From Halomicrobium sp. LC1Hm (GTDB taxonomy: Archaea; Halobacteriota; Halobacteria; Halobacteriales; Haloarculaceae), in NCBI RefSeq assembly GCF_009617995.1, contig NZ_CP044129.1, positions 186,001 to 250,000 on the forward strand: DNA of 64,000 nucleotides, written 5' to 3'. The position numbers were made by a program, and so were the translations under genes. Shown here piece by piece: positions 50,904 through 59,447 of this stretch. The notes under the pieces were generated by a model, which made no database searches, was not told the DNA's origin, and saw nothing but the letters and a program-made list of their open reading frames with translations. The first letter of the stretch is position 1. Each line of letters starts with the position of its first letter.

Positions 50904-51182
50904 TCACACACCGAGCGAGAGCGCGATCGACAGCGCCAGCGCCACGAACAGGAACAGGCTCGTACCGATCAGGAGGTACGCTGCGGGGCCGTACTCGGTG
51001 ACGATCGGGTTCTCCTCGTACCGCACCAGTCCGTAGAGGCTCCCCAGCATGAGCATGGCGGCACCGAGCAACTGGACGACGGTGGGCAGGGTCAGCGCGA
51101 ACGGAGAGACGACACCGAGCTGTGCGACCAGGAGGAGACTGACTCCTAGGAAACACAGCGAGACCACACGAGAGGGATGCAT
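50904..51182 (-). CDS. Small three-helix membrane protein
   Basis: A 92-residue protein with helices VVSLCFLGVSLLLVAQLGVV, LPTVVQLLGAAMLMLGSLYGL and AAYLLIGTSLFLFVALALSIAL. No signature recognised. On the same strand and about 120 nt downstream of the channel protein gene; a link is speculative. Confidence 0.65.
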   Translation of the reverse strand: MHPSRVVSLCFLGVSLLLVAQLGVVSPFALTLPTVVQLLGAAMLMLGSLYGLVRYEENPIVTEYGPAAYLLIGTSLFLFVALALSIALSLGV

Positions 51183-51301
51183 CTATCGGGAGATACGCGA
51201 TCAGGGACCGAAAGGGCTGTGAACTGACCGCGGTCGGGACGAGGCCTCCCTGCCTCCGTGGTGCCGCCGTCAGATCGCCGAGAAACCGCTAACACGCCCG
51301 A

Positions 51302-52936
51302 TCAGTCGAAGATCGCACGGAACCGGTCGACGCTGTCGTCGGTGCCGGCGACGACGAGGTCGTCCCCGTCGGCCACGTGTACGTCCGGGCCAACGTCGGT
51401 GATCACGTCGCCGTTGCGTTCGACCGCGACGACGGTACACCCCGTCCGCGCCCGGACGCGGGCCTGTCCGAGCGTCTGTCCGGCGAGTTTGTCGGCCGCG
51501 GTGCGGACGATCTCGACTTGCTCGTCCATCGAGATCACCTGTTCGTCGGCCAGGATCGTCGAGGCGAGCATCCGACCGCTGATCGTCGCCAGCGAGAGGA
51601 CGTAGTCGGCCCCCGCGCGGTACATCTTCTGGACGTTCTCGGTCTGTTCGGCGCGGGCGATGATCTCCACGTCCGGGTTGAGGTCGCCGACCACGAGCGT
51701 GGCGAACTCGGTGTCGGTGTCGTCGGACAGCGCGAGCACGACGGTGCGAGCGTCCGCGATGCCGGCGGCCCGGAGTTCGTCCGGTTCGGTGGCGTCCCCG
51801 ACGACATCGACGCCGGGCTTGTCTTCGTGATCGAGGACGGTGTAGTCGATCCCCGCCCGGTCGAGGGCCCGTGCCGTGGTCCGTCCGACTTCGCCGTAGC
51901 CGACGACGACGGTCTCGCCGTGGCCGAACTGGCGGACGCTGGACAGCGTCATGTCCTTGAGTCGCTGGAGCTGTTCCTCGCGGCCGGCCACGAGCAACAC
52001 GGTGCCGTTGTCGAGGGTCGCGTCCGGCGAGGGCGGACTCTCGAACTCGCCCTGGAACCACGCACCGATGACGTTGACGCCGGACTCCTCGCGGATCTCG
52101 CTGTCGGCCAGCGTGCGACCGACGAGGTCGCTGCCGCGGTGGATCGGCAGCTCCGCGATGTCGAAGTCCTGTCCGATCTCGATGGTGTCGCCGACGGCCG
52201 TCGAGACGCTCGTCGTCACCTTTCCGGCGAGGCTCTCGCCCAGCAGCCGACGCGGCGACACGACGTGGTCTGCCCCGGCGAGGTCGTGGTACCGCTCGCG
52301 GTCTGGCTCCTCGACGACGCTGACCGTCGAGACGCTGTCGTCGACCTCGCGGGCCGTGAGGACGATGCTCGTGTTCACTTCGTCCGCGGCGTCGGCGACC
52401 AGCGCGCGGGCGTCTGCCAGGCCCGCGTTCCGTAGCCCCTCGACCGACTGTGGGTCCGCGTGGATGACGCGGTGGCCGTCCTCGTAGAGCTCGGTCGCCC
52501 GCTCGCGGTCTGGCTCGACGACGACGTGGTCGACCCCCCAGGTGTCGAGTTCGCCGACGAGCGTCTCCCCGCGAGGCGTGTAGGTGCAGATGACGACGTG
52601 GTCCTCGATGTCGCTCTCGACGGTCGTCGGGACGTTCGTCGAGACGGCCCCCTCGAACAGCGGAAAGAGCAGCGCCGGCAGGGCCAGAAAGATCAGGACG
52701 ACGCCGGTGATGTCCATCACCGTCACGAGCAGGAGCATCTCGGGGCTCTCCCACTTGGCGTCTGACCCGTACCCCGTCGTCGTGAACGTCTCGACGACGA
52801 CCTGGAGGGCCTCCAGAAACGTCCGCGGCCGACCGTCGAACGCGCTCATGCCGTAGTCGTAGGCGAGCGTAAAGCCCAGCATAACGCCGATCAGCCCGAC
52901 GACGTACAGCGCAGTCCGTCGCTTCCAGGTGTCCAT
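51302..52936 (-). CDS. Potassium channel-type protein with two RCK domains
   Basis: A 544-residue protein. Two helices (TALYVVGLIGVMLGFTLAY and LLLVTVMDITGVVLIFLALP) flank a pore helix and filter TTTGYGS, the classic K+ selectivity signature. The cytoplasmic part has two TrkA-N/TrkA-C units: the first is VVICTYTPRGETLVGELD (degenerate Gly motif), the second VVVGYGEVGRTTARALDRAG with a good NAD-binding GxGxxG. It probably forms a ligand-gated tetrameric potassium channel, important for the high intracellular K+ of haloarchaea. Confidence 0.9.
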   Translation of the reverse strand: MDTWKRRTALYVVGLIGVMLGFTLAYDYGMSAFDGRPRTFLEALQVVVETFTTTGYGSDAKWESPEMLLLVTVMDITGVVLIFLALPALLFPLFEGAVSTNVPTTVESDIEDHVVICTYTPRGETLVGELDTWGVDHVVVEPDRERATELYEDGHRVIHADPQSVEGLRNAGLADARALVADAADEVNTSIVLTAREVDDSVSTVSVVEEPDRERYHDLAGADHVVSPRRLLGESLAGKVTTSVSTAVGDTIEIGQDFDIAELPIHRGSDLVGRTLADSEIREESGVNVIGAWFQGEFESPPSPDATLDNGTVLLVAGREEQLQRLKDMTLSSVRQFGHGETVVVGYGEVGRTTARALDRAGIDYTVLDHEDKPGVDVVGDATEPDELRAAGIADARTVVLALSDDTDTEFATLVVGDLNPDVEIIARAEQTENVQKMYRAGADYVLSLATISGRMLASTILADEQVISMDEQVEIVRTAADKLAGQTLGQARVRARTGCTVVAVERNGDVITDVGPDVHVADGDDLVVAGTDDSVDRFRAIFD

Positions 52937-53211
52937 CTACACCAGTCTTATCGACCTCGGTAAAAACGGTTCTCCCTGCACCGGGCGGCGAGCCGGCAGC
53001 CACGCGTCAGACGCTCGTTCGCTCCGACTCACGTCCTGCAGTTACACTTTCACTCCGCTTTCATCGCTTTTAACCCGTCTCGTGTCCTTGGATCACTCGC
53101 ACACCCTCCATCGGTGGTGGGCACCATCCATTTCGTTCCCCCTTTCCCCGAACGCCGCCCAGCGACGGCTGTCGCGCCAACAGTAACAAGCACCGGGGTG
53201 TAACTGCCGGT
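52937..53211. other. Leader region between channel and threonine dehydratase genes
   Basis: A 275-nt spacer. A pyrimidine-rich tract ending CGCTTTTAACCC (53065-53076) looks like a plus-strand promoter about 140 nt before the ATG at 53212. If used, it would give a long leader containing CCATCGGTGGTGGGC-type short repeats (53108-53130) and a weak SD-like GGGGTG at 53194. No open frame. Confidence 0.45.
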
Positions 53212-54423
53212 ATGCTCGCTTTCGATGACGTGCTGGCCGCCCGCGATCGCGTCGCCGAAACGGCTCGACACACCCCGCTCGACTACTCGCACACCTTCTC
53301 GTCGATGACGGGCGCGGACGTACACCTCAAGCTCGAACTGTTCCAGCGGACCGGCTCGTTCAAGATCCGTGGCGCGACCAACCGGATCGCGACACTGTCT
53401 GCGTCCGAGCGCGAGGCGGGCGTCGTCACCGCCAGCGCGGGCAACCACGCCCAGGGCGTCGCGCTGGCGGCGACCCGGATCGGCGTCGATTCGACGATCG
53501 TCATGCCCAAACGCGCCCCCGTCTCGAAGGTCCAGGCCACCGAGAACTACGGGGGTCGCGTGGTCCTCCACGGGCGAGACTACGACGCGGCCGCCCAGAA
53601 GGCCCACGAGATCGAGCGCGAGTCCGGCCGGACCTACGTCCACGCCTTCGACGACGAGATGGTGATGGCCGGCCAGGGGACGATCGGGCTGGAGATCTAC
53701 GAGGACCTGCCCGGCGTCGACACCGTCGTCGTTCCCATCGGCGGCGGCGGCCTCATCAGCGGGATCGCGACGGCGCTGAAGGGCCAGGACGACGACGTGC
53801 GCGTGATCGGCGTGCAGGCCGAGGGCGCATCCAGCGTCGCCGAGTCCCTAGAGAAGGGCCACCGGATCGAACGCGATTCGGTCCAGACCATCGCCGACGG
53901 GATCGCGACACGGACCGTCGGCGACCGGACCTTCGAGGTGATCGAAGAGCGCGTCGACGAGGTCGTCACCGTCTCCGATCCCGAGATCGCCGTCGCGCTG
54001 ACGACGCTGCTGGAGCGGTCGAAGACGCTGGCCGAGGGAGCGGGCGCGGTCCCGCTTGCGGCCCTGCTCGAAGGGAAGTTCGACTACGAGGACGACGAGA
54101 CGATCGTCCCGACGCTCTGTGGGGGCAACATCGACCTGAACACGCTGACGAACGTCATCATGCGAGGGCTGGTCGAGACCGGCCGGTACTGCAAGATCAG
54201 GACCGTCCTGGAGGACCGGCCGGGCTCGCTGGAGGAACTGGTCGAGGTGCTGTCGGCGGCCCAGGTCAACGTCTACGGCATCGAGCACGACCGAACCTCG
54301 CGGGACATCGCCATGAACGACGCCGAGGTCGAACTGGATCTCGAAACGCGGGGACCGGACCACGTCGCGGAGCTGCTCGACCGGCTCGAAGACGCGGGCT
54401 TCGAGGTCGAAGTGCTGGTGTAG
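53212..54423 (+). CDS. ilvA: Threonine ammonia-lyase with ACT domain
   Basis: A 403-residue PLP enzyme converting threonine to 2-oxobutyrate and ammonia. The PLP Lys is in GSFKIRGATNR (about residue 47), SAGNHAQGVAL is the Asn/substrate loop, and PIGGGGLISGIATAL is the phosphate-binding Gly loop. A single ACT domain (about 325-403: RTVLEDRPGSLEELVEVL) should bind isoleucine or a related effector. The RidA gene follows within 40 nt, a functional pair. Confidence 0.93.
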   Translation: MLAFDDVLAARDRVAETARHTPLDYSHTFSSMTGADVHLKLELFQRTGSFKIRGATNRIATLSASEREAGVVTASAGNHAQGVALAATRIGVDSTIVMPKRAPVSKVQATENYGGRVVLHGRDYDAAAQKAHEIERESGRTYVHAFDDEMVMAGQGTIGLEIYEDLPGVDTVVVPIGGGGLISGIATALKGQDDDVRVIGVQAEGASSVAESLEKGHRIERDSVQTIADGIATRTVGDRTFEVIEERVDEVVTVSDPEIAVALTTLLERSKTLAEGAGAVPLAALLEGKFDYEDDETIVPTLCGGNIDLNTLTNVIMRGLVETGRYCKIRTVLEDRPGSLEELVEVLSAAQVNVYGIEHDRTSRDIAMNDAEVELDLETRGPDHVAELLDRLEDAGFEVEVLV

Positions 54424-54462
54424 CGCCCCACATTTATGCCCTCGCCGGTCGCGCGTTGACGT

Positions 54463-54840
54463 ATGAAACGGATTGTCAGTACCGACGCCGCCCCCGCCGC
54501 GGTCGGAGCGTACAGTCAGGCCACGACAACCGACGATCTCGTCTTTACGGCCGGACAGATCCCGCTGACCCCCGAGGGCGACCTGCTCGACGAGGCCGCC
54601 ATCGACGTACAGGCCCAGCAGGCCCTCGAAAACGTCGAGGCCATCCTGGAGTCGTCGGGCACGAGCCTCGACAACGTGCTGAAGGTGACGGTGTACCTCG
54701 ACGACATCGACGACTTCGAGGCGATGGACGACGCCTACGAGAGCTTCTTCGAGAGCGAACCGCCGGCCCGCAGCGCCGTCGGCGTCGACGAACTCCCGAA
54801 GGGCGTCGGCGTCGAAATCGAGGCGATTGCGACGAAGTAA
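54463..54840 (+). CDS. ridA: RidA family reactive intermediate deaminase
   Basis: A 125-residue YjgF/RidA trimer subunit hydrolysing 2-aminoacrylate or 2-aminocrotonate, the unstable enamine products of threonine/serine dehydratase. AVGAYSQATTTDDLVFTAGQIPL opens it, and PPARSAVGVDELPKGVGVEIEAIA contains the substrate-carboxylate Arg and the conserved Glu. Position 39 nt after ilvA makes this pairing biochemically sensible. Confidence 0.95.
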   Translation: MKRIVSTDAAPAAVGAYSQATTTDDLVFTAGQIPLTPEGDLLDEAAIDVQAQQALENVEAILESSGTSLDNVLKVTVYLDDIDDFEAMDDAYESFFESEPPARSAVGVDELPKGVGVEIEAIATK

Positions 54841-54865
54841 AGGCTGCCCGACCCACAGCGTCGGT

Positions 54866-55090
54866 ATGGACGATCGGACCAGAGAGAGCCTGCTGTGGGG
54901 CGTCGTCGGAGCGCTGTCCTTTCTCGTGCTCGTCCAGGGCTACGAGCTACTCGCCGCCGCTACGGTGACCATTGGCGTCAAGGCCGGCGTCGCCCTGCTG
55001 GTCGGCCTCGCCACCACGGCGCTGACGACCGTCGCCCGCGACCGCCTCCTCGACGCCCGGCGTCGGCCAGCCGAGAACGAAAGCCCTTAA
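54866..55090 (+). CDS. Small two-helix membrane protein
   Basis: A 74-residue protein with SLLWGVVGALSFLVLVQGYELL and VGVKAG-like KAGVALLVGLATTALTTVA helices and an Arg-rich tail. Unknown family. It follows ridA by 25 nt, likely in the same transcript. Its TAA stop lies inside the TATA-like CCCTTAATC that probably drives tRNA-Ser. Confidence 0.6.
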   Translation: MDDRTRESLLWGVVGALSFLVLVQGYELLAAATVTIGVKAGVALLVGLATTALTTVARDRLLDARRRPAENESP

Positions 55091-55118
55091 TCACACGCCC
55101 GCCGACGTATCGACGCGT

Positions 55119-55200
55119 GCCAGGATGGCCGAACGGTAAGGCGCACGCCTGGAAAGCGTGTTCCCTTTCGGGATTCTGGGTTCAAATCCCAGTCCTGGCG
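55119..55200 (+). tRNA. tRNA-Ser (anticodon GGA)
   Basis: A class II tRNA with acceptor GCCAGGA / TCCTGGC and discriminator G73, anticodon loop CTGGAAA (GGA), a long variable arm (TTCCCTTTCGGGATT) and T-loop TTCAAAT. No intron; CCA not encoded. A CTTAATC box is about 30 nt upstream. Confidence 0.96.
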
Positions 55201-55220
55201 TCTTCTGGAGCGAACATCAC

Positions 55221-55248
55221 GCCGAGAACCCCGTAGCGTGTTCTCGGC
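55221..55248 (+). terminator. Hairpin after tRNA-Ser
   Basis: A perfect 9-bp stem GCCGAGAAC / GTTCTCGGC with a ten-base loop, 20 nt past the tRNA. Its right arm forms part of the 30-bp direct repeat found again at 56808. Could end tRNA transcription, although no poly-T tract follows. Confidence 0.4.
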
Positions 55249-55263
55249 TTCCGTGAGCGGCGA
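55234..55263 (+). repeat. Direct repeat flanking a small island, left copy
   Basis: A 30-bp stretch (TAGCGTGTTCTCGGCTTCCG...) matching 56808-56837 at 27 of 30 positions in direct orientation. The two copies bracket about 1.5 kb with repeat B copy 2 and one lower-GC gene beside tRNA-Ser. Confidence 0.75.
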
Positions 55264-55294
55264 AGACGCGAACAGATCGCAGAGAGTCGCCTAT

Positions 55295-55372
55295 AGTAGC
55301 CATTGAAAATCAATGCACACCCGATCGCACGACAGCAGTGCGATCGGTGTGTCAATCGTTTCAATTGTTACT
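55295..55372. repeat. Palindromic repeat family B, copy 2
   Basis: A 78-nt element with ends AGTAGCCATTGAAA and TTTCAATTGTTACT and an inner hairpin CACACCCGATCGCAC / GTGCGATCGGTGTG. Only a handful of bases differ from copy 1 (39583-39660). Again placed between converging transcription units. Confidence 0.9.
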
Positions 55373-55387
55373 GTAGAAAGAGTTCCC

Positions 55388-56500
55388 TTAGTTCGTACTG
55401 TTCCGAAGACGATCAATTCGGTCCTGTAATGGGGGACGACTCTTGAGAACTGTCGTCACTCCGCCTGATGGAATGTCGATGTTCTGCTGGGTTGCCATTC
55501 GTTCCAATGCATTCGCAACCGTGTCAGAACCCATTTGGGCGGCTGCGTAATCGTCGGCCCGACGAACTGCTCGTCGGGCAGCCCACAACACTGGAAGCGG
55601 TAGCAACAGTGCGATTGCGATCAGAATCGCGTAGAGTACTGGTGATCCCCACGTGAGTGTTGACACACTGACGATGAGGAACCCGAATAACGGAGCGAGC
55701 TTGATCGCTCGATAATGGTGTCTGAGAGTCCCAGCATTCGCCGCCAGTAAAGCGCCCAACGTTTCGTCGTTGAACCTTGCCAATGCGAACTCGGATATGT
55801 ACAAGTGGCGTCGTCCGGGTCGGCCGCGGGGATAGATCTCTAGCGTCTCTTCAGCGTCTGTAAGGATCCAGACCGCTTCCACGTCAAGTCCGACTTGCTT
55901 GCATAATGATTCGAGTCGTGCTCGTTCGGTCTGCTCGGGTGGACGGACTGAGCGAAGGACGCGAACGAGGACCGGAGTTACGAACGGCACTACCAGCAGG
56001 AGAAGTGCGAGTGTTAGTGGGGCTAGCCCTCCACCTTCGCCTGATACGACCCGTTCGAACGGAACGAAAAAGACCGTCAGGAGGATCGTGAGGACTGCCA
56101 CGTATCGGCCCATTCGGCGAATCAAACGCCATGTCGAAACGTCAATGCCTCTCGCATGTCGAATCGCGGGAATAACCGCGGCGTACGTCGTAAGCATCAC
56201 CGCGGCTGTCGAGGCAAACAACCCAAACTGGGCTGCGAGAGTGGTGAAAAACGGCAGCGTGGACGCGGGTATAGCTTCAGAGAGGAGTCCTGTGACGATA
56301 CCACGAGAGAGTTCTCCAATACCAACGAGCGAAAACAGAAGATACGCGCCACCAGTGACAGGAAGAAAGGTAAGCAACAACCGCCGTAGCCACACTGTAG
56401 GAGCAGATGTATGGAGGGTTAGGCGAGAAACCGCCCAGTATCCGGGAAGCATCACGACGAGGAAAGCGAGTACGGAACCGATTTGGAGGGCGAGGGACAT
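55388..56500 (-). CDS. M48-like membrane protein lacking the zinc motif
   Basis: A 370-residue protein with about six helices and a soluble segment. The second half follows M48/HtpX peptidases: LCKQVGLDVEAVWILTD, then HLYISEFALARFNDETLGALLA. Where HExxH should stand, the protein reads NAGTLRHHY, so both metal His and the catalytic Glu are missing; the third ligand Glu appears as Asp (RRADDYAAAQ). I infer a pseudo-protease or immunity/scaffold role. GC content is visibly lower than in neighbours, and direct repeats flank it. Confidence 0.75.
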   Translation of the reverse strand: MSLALQIGSVLAFLVVMLPGYWAVSRLTLHTSAPTVWLRRLLLTFLPVTGGAYLLFSLVGIGELSRGIVTGLLSEAIPASTLPFFTTLAAQFGLFASTAAVMLTTYAAVIPAIRHARGIDVSTWRLIRRMGRYVAVLTILLTVFFVPFERVVSGEGGGLAPLTLALLLLVVPFVTPVLVRVLRSVRPPEQTERARLESLCKQVGLDVEAVWILTDAEETLEIYPRGRPGRRHLYISEFALARFNDETLGALLAANAGTLRHHYRAIKLAPLFGFLIVSVSTLTWGSPVLYAILIAIALLLPLPVLWAARRAVRRADDYAAAQMGSDTVANALERMATQQNIDIPSGGVTTVLKSRPPLQDRIDRLRNSTN

Positions 56501-56869
56501 ATGAGAGAATCACAAAACGAGCACAATAATATATTCGTTTTTCAGAATTCCTACAGTGTGTACTGCTCTCTTGAATCCGCGCATCGACCTTTTTCTGCGT
56601 CGGGTTTCCTCACTCGCTGCGCTCGTTGCGGGAACCGCTCCTCGAAAAACGTTCGGTGAAAAAAGCCGAGGCTCGACCATCGGTCTCGCCGTCGGTGAAC
56701 TGCGCTCACTTCGCTCGCGCGGATGCTGGTGATCCGTGTATCGCTGTACTGAGCGCTTCGGGAAGTCAAAAGATGGGTATGCGAACTGTTCTATGACACC
56801 CAGACGATAGTGTGTTCTCGGCTCCTGTGAGCGGCGACGGAAACGTGGACGAAAAAGCCGGACGGCCGC
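56501..56869. other. AT-rich promoter and GC-rich inverted repeats
   Basis: A 369-nt spacer. An AT-rich stretch (56510-56550, with AATAATATATTCG) should hold the promoter of the M48-like gene. Then come short inverted repeats (TCACTCGCTGCGCTCG, GCGCTCACTTCGCTCGCGC), and the second 30-bp direct repeat at 56808. No gene supported. Confidence 0.5.
56808..56837 (+). repeat. Direct repeat flanking a small island, right copy
   Basis: The partner of 55234-55263, with three mismatches in 30. Lies 33 nt from the 3' end of the citrate synthase gene. Confidence 0.75.
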
Positions 56870-58006
56870 CTATCGCTCGTCGAGGGGCACGAACGTCTGA
56901 TCTGTCGGGCCGACGTAGCGAGCGCGTGGGCGGATCAGCCGATTGTTCTCGTACTGTTCGAGGACGTGGGCCGTCCAGCCGCCGACGCGGGACATCGCGA
57001 AGATGGGAGTGTAGATGTCGATGGGGATACCCATCTGGTAGTACGTCGAGGCCGAGTAGAAGTCGACGTTCGGGGCCAGACCCTTCTCTTCTTTGAGGTA
57101 GTCCTCGATGGCGGTGGACATCTCGTACCACTTGAGCGAGCCGGCGGCCTCGCCCAGTTCCTTCGAGCGCTGGCTGAGGATCTTCGCTCGCGGGTCCTTG
57201 ACGTTGTAGACGCGGTGACCGAAGCCGGAGACGCGACGCCCCTCGTCGAGTGCGGTCTTCACCCAGTCGATCGGGTCCTGCTCGGCGTCGTCGACCTCCT
57301 TGAGCATCTCCATGACGTCCTGGTTCGCGCCGCCGTGGAGCGATCCCTTCAGCGTGCCGATCGCGGAGGTGATCGCGCTGTGGAGATCCGACAGCGTCGA
57401 GGTCGTGACCATGGCCGAGAACGTCGAGGCGTTGATGCCGTGGTCGGCGTGGAGCACGAGCGCCATGTCGAACGTCTCGGCGAGCACCTCGTCGGGTTCC
57501 TCGTCGTTGAGCATGTAGAGGAAGTTCGCGGCGTGAGAGAGGTCTTCCCGCGGTTCGACGGCGTCTTTCCCGTCACGGAACCGGGCGAAGGCAGCCAGCA
57601 CGGTCGGGATCTTGGCGGTGATCCGGCGACCTTTCCGGAGGTTTGCGTCGAGGTCGGTCGGGTCGGCCTCGGCGTCGGGATCGTGCGAGGACAGCATCGA
57701 GACCGCCGTTCGGAGTGCGGCCATCGGGTTCTCGTCGGCGTCGGCGAGCTGCTCGACGGTCTGCATGACGTCGTCGTCGACGTGTCGCTCCTCGATCATC
57801 GCGTCGGTGAACTCGTCGAGTTCCGCTGCGTTCGGGAGGTGACCGTGCCAGAGGAGATACAGGACCTCCTCGAAGCTTGCGCCGGTCGCCAGGTCCTCGA
57901 TCGTGTAGCCACGATAGACGAGCTTGCCCGCGTCACCGTCGATCTTGCTGAGCTCCGACTCGGTAACGAGGACACCCTCCAGACCTTGCTTGAGGTCGTC
58001 GGACAT
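56870..58006 (-). CDS. gltA: Citrate synthase
   Basis: A 378-residue type II-like archaeal citrate synthase, the normal size. Catalytic residues are visible: His in GSLHGGANQDVMEML, His in GFGHRVYNVKDPRA, and Asp in LAPNVDFYSAS; the C-terminal Arg-rich NNRLIRPRARYVGP binds citrate/CoA. It condenses oxaloacetate and acetyl-CoA in the TCA cycle. Methylcitrate synthase is the main alternative. A GTTTTTCCC box about 30 nt before the ATG suits the chosen start. Confidence 0.95.
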   Translation of the reverse strand: MSDDLKQGLEGVLVTESELSKIDGDAGKLVYRGYTIEDLATGASFEEVLYLLWHGHLPNAAELDEFTDAMIEERHVDDDVMQTVEQLADADENPMAALRTAVSMLSSHDPDAEADPTDLDANLRKGRRITAKIPTVLAAFARFRDGKDAVEPREDLSHAANFLYMLNDEEPDEVLAETFDMALVLHADHGINASTFSAMVTTSTLSDLHSAITSAIGTLKGSLHGGANQDVMEMLKEVDDAEQDPIDWVKTALDEGRRVSGFGHRVYNVKDPRAKILSQRSKELGEAAGSLKWYEMSTAIEDYLKEEKGLAPNVDFYSASTYYQMGIPIDIYTPIFAMSRVGGWTAHVLEQYENNRLIRPRARYVGPTDQTFVPLDER

Positions 58007-58235
58007 ACGCAGAGAGTTTTTTACCTGCCGGGAAAAACATTGTCTTTCTGTGCGTCGCTTGCCCCGGTCTGTCGGGGAGATTTTTGAACGTTTAGCCATC
58101 GATCGGGCCGACAGTGGACGATCGTTCCGACCACCGCACAGAGTTCGACAGAACGGTGATTCGGAGCGGGCGACTCGGCGTCGGCGAGGCCGCCACGGCG
58201 AATAGCTTTTGCCCGCCCCCCGCGCAGGTGGAGAC

Positions 58236-59447
58236 ATGTCGACCGAGGTGGCCTACGAGCCGGTCAGCGTCAAGGCGGTGCTGGCCGAGATGAAAGACAC
58301 CGCCGAGCTGTTGATCGATCTCTCGTACTCGGCGGTGTTGCTGGGCAGCGACGAGGTCGCCGCGGAAGTGCTCGAACTCGAAGAGCAGATGGACGTGTTG
58401 CAGTTGCGCGCCCGCATGAGTCTGCTCATGGCCGCCCGGAACACGGAAGACGCCGAGGCGCTGGCCCCCGTGCTGGGAATGGTCGGGGCCGCAGAGAAGA
58501 TCTCCGACGCGGCCGGCGACATCGCCAAGGTCGTGCTCGAAGACATCGGTCTGCCGGAGGCGATGCGGGCCACGCTCCCGGAGGCCGTCGAGACGATCGT
58601 CCGTGCGACCGTCGCGCCGGGGTCGCGACTCGCCGACGAGACGCTTGGCGATCTCAACCTCGAAACCGAGACCGGCGTCCGCGCCATCGCGGTCCGGCGG
58701 GCCGGCGACTGGCTCCTCAACCCCGACGCCGAGACGACCGTCGCGGCCGGCGACGTGGTGCTCTTTCGGGGCCCGGACGACGGGATCGGCGAGGTGTATC
58801 GGGACGCGACCGGCGAGGGCTACGAGCCACCGGCACCGCCCGAGAGCGACATCGAGGACCTAGAGCGGGCCGTCGACTCGATCGTGCTGATGAAAGACAT
58901 GGGCGAGCTGGCCGTCGATCTGGCCTACGGCGCGGTGCTGTTCGACGACACGGATCTGGCCGAGGAGGTCGTCGAACTCGAAGCCGAGGTCGACGCCCTC
59001 CAGTCCCGGTTCGAGGCCTGGACGCTCCAGGCGGCCGGTCGCCACGACGACCCGATCTCGCTGCGCGGGCTGGTCCACCTGGCTCGGGCGACGGAGGTGA
59101 TCTCCGACGCCGCACTGGAGATCAGCGAAGGCGTCTTGCGGGGCCTCTCGACACACCCCGTCGTCGCCGAGGCGGTCCGGGAGTCCGACGAGGTGATCGT
59201 CAGCGTCCCGGTCGCGGCCGACAGTGCCCTCGACGGCACCACCATCGGACGACGCCAGGTCAAGACGGAGACGGGCATGCGGATCATCGCCGTCCGTCAC
59301 GCTGGCGCGAGCGATCGGACCGGACGCGAGGGAGGCGACTGGGAGGTGTCTCCGGGGCCGGAGACGACGCTGGCAGCCGGCGACGTACTGATCGCGAAGG
59401 GCACGCGCAGTGGGGCCGAGCGGTTCGAGGGGCTGGCCGGCGACTAG
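58236..59447 (+). CDS. Duplicated PhoU / TrkA-C protein (COG3273 type)
   Basis: A 403-residue soluble protein with two repeats. Each has a helical PhoU-like half (VKAVLAEMKDTAELLIDLSYSAVL, then IVLMKDMGELAVDLAYGAVL) and a TrkA-C beta half (LETETGVRAIAVRRAGDWLL with AGDVVLFRG; VKTETGMRIIAVRHAG with AGDVLIAKG). TrkA-C domains bind small ligands such as cyclic di-AMP and regulate potassium or divalent-cation transporters. No transporter is adjacent; the two-RCK channel gene 5.3 kb away is a candidate partner by type only. Shares CTAG with the next converging gene. Confidence 0.88.
   Translation: MSTEVAYEPVSVKAVLAEMKDTAELLIDLSYSAVLLGSDEVAAEVLELEEQMDVLQLRARMSLLMAARNTEDAEALAPVLGMVGAAEKISDAAGDIAKVVLEDIGLPEAMRATLPEAVETIVRATVAPGSRLADETLGDLNLETETGVRAIAVRRAGDWLLNPDAETTVAAGDVVLFRGPDDGIGEVYRDATGEGYEPPAPPESDIEDLERAVDSIVLMKDMGELAVDLAYGAVLFDDTDLAEEVVELEAEVDALQSRFEAWTLQAAGRHDDPISLRGLVHLARATEVISDAALEISEGVLRGLSTHPVVAEAVRESDEVIVSVPVAADSALDGTTIGRRQVKTETGMRIIAVRHAGASDRTGREGGDWEVSPGPETTLAAGDVLIAKGTRSGAERFEGLAGD

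Noticed and set aside
52937-53211. Riboswitch or attenuator before ilvA
   Set aside because: No recognisable aptamer fold or leader peptide; only short GGTGG/CCACC-type repeats and a possible distant promoter are visible.
55119-55263. Classical tRNA attachment site
   Set aside because: The direct repeat starts 34 nt beyond the tRNA and does not copy its 3' end; no integrase gene is present.
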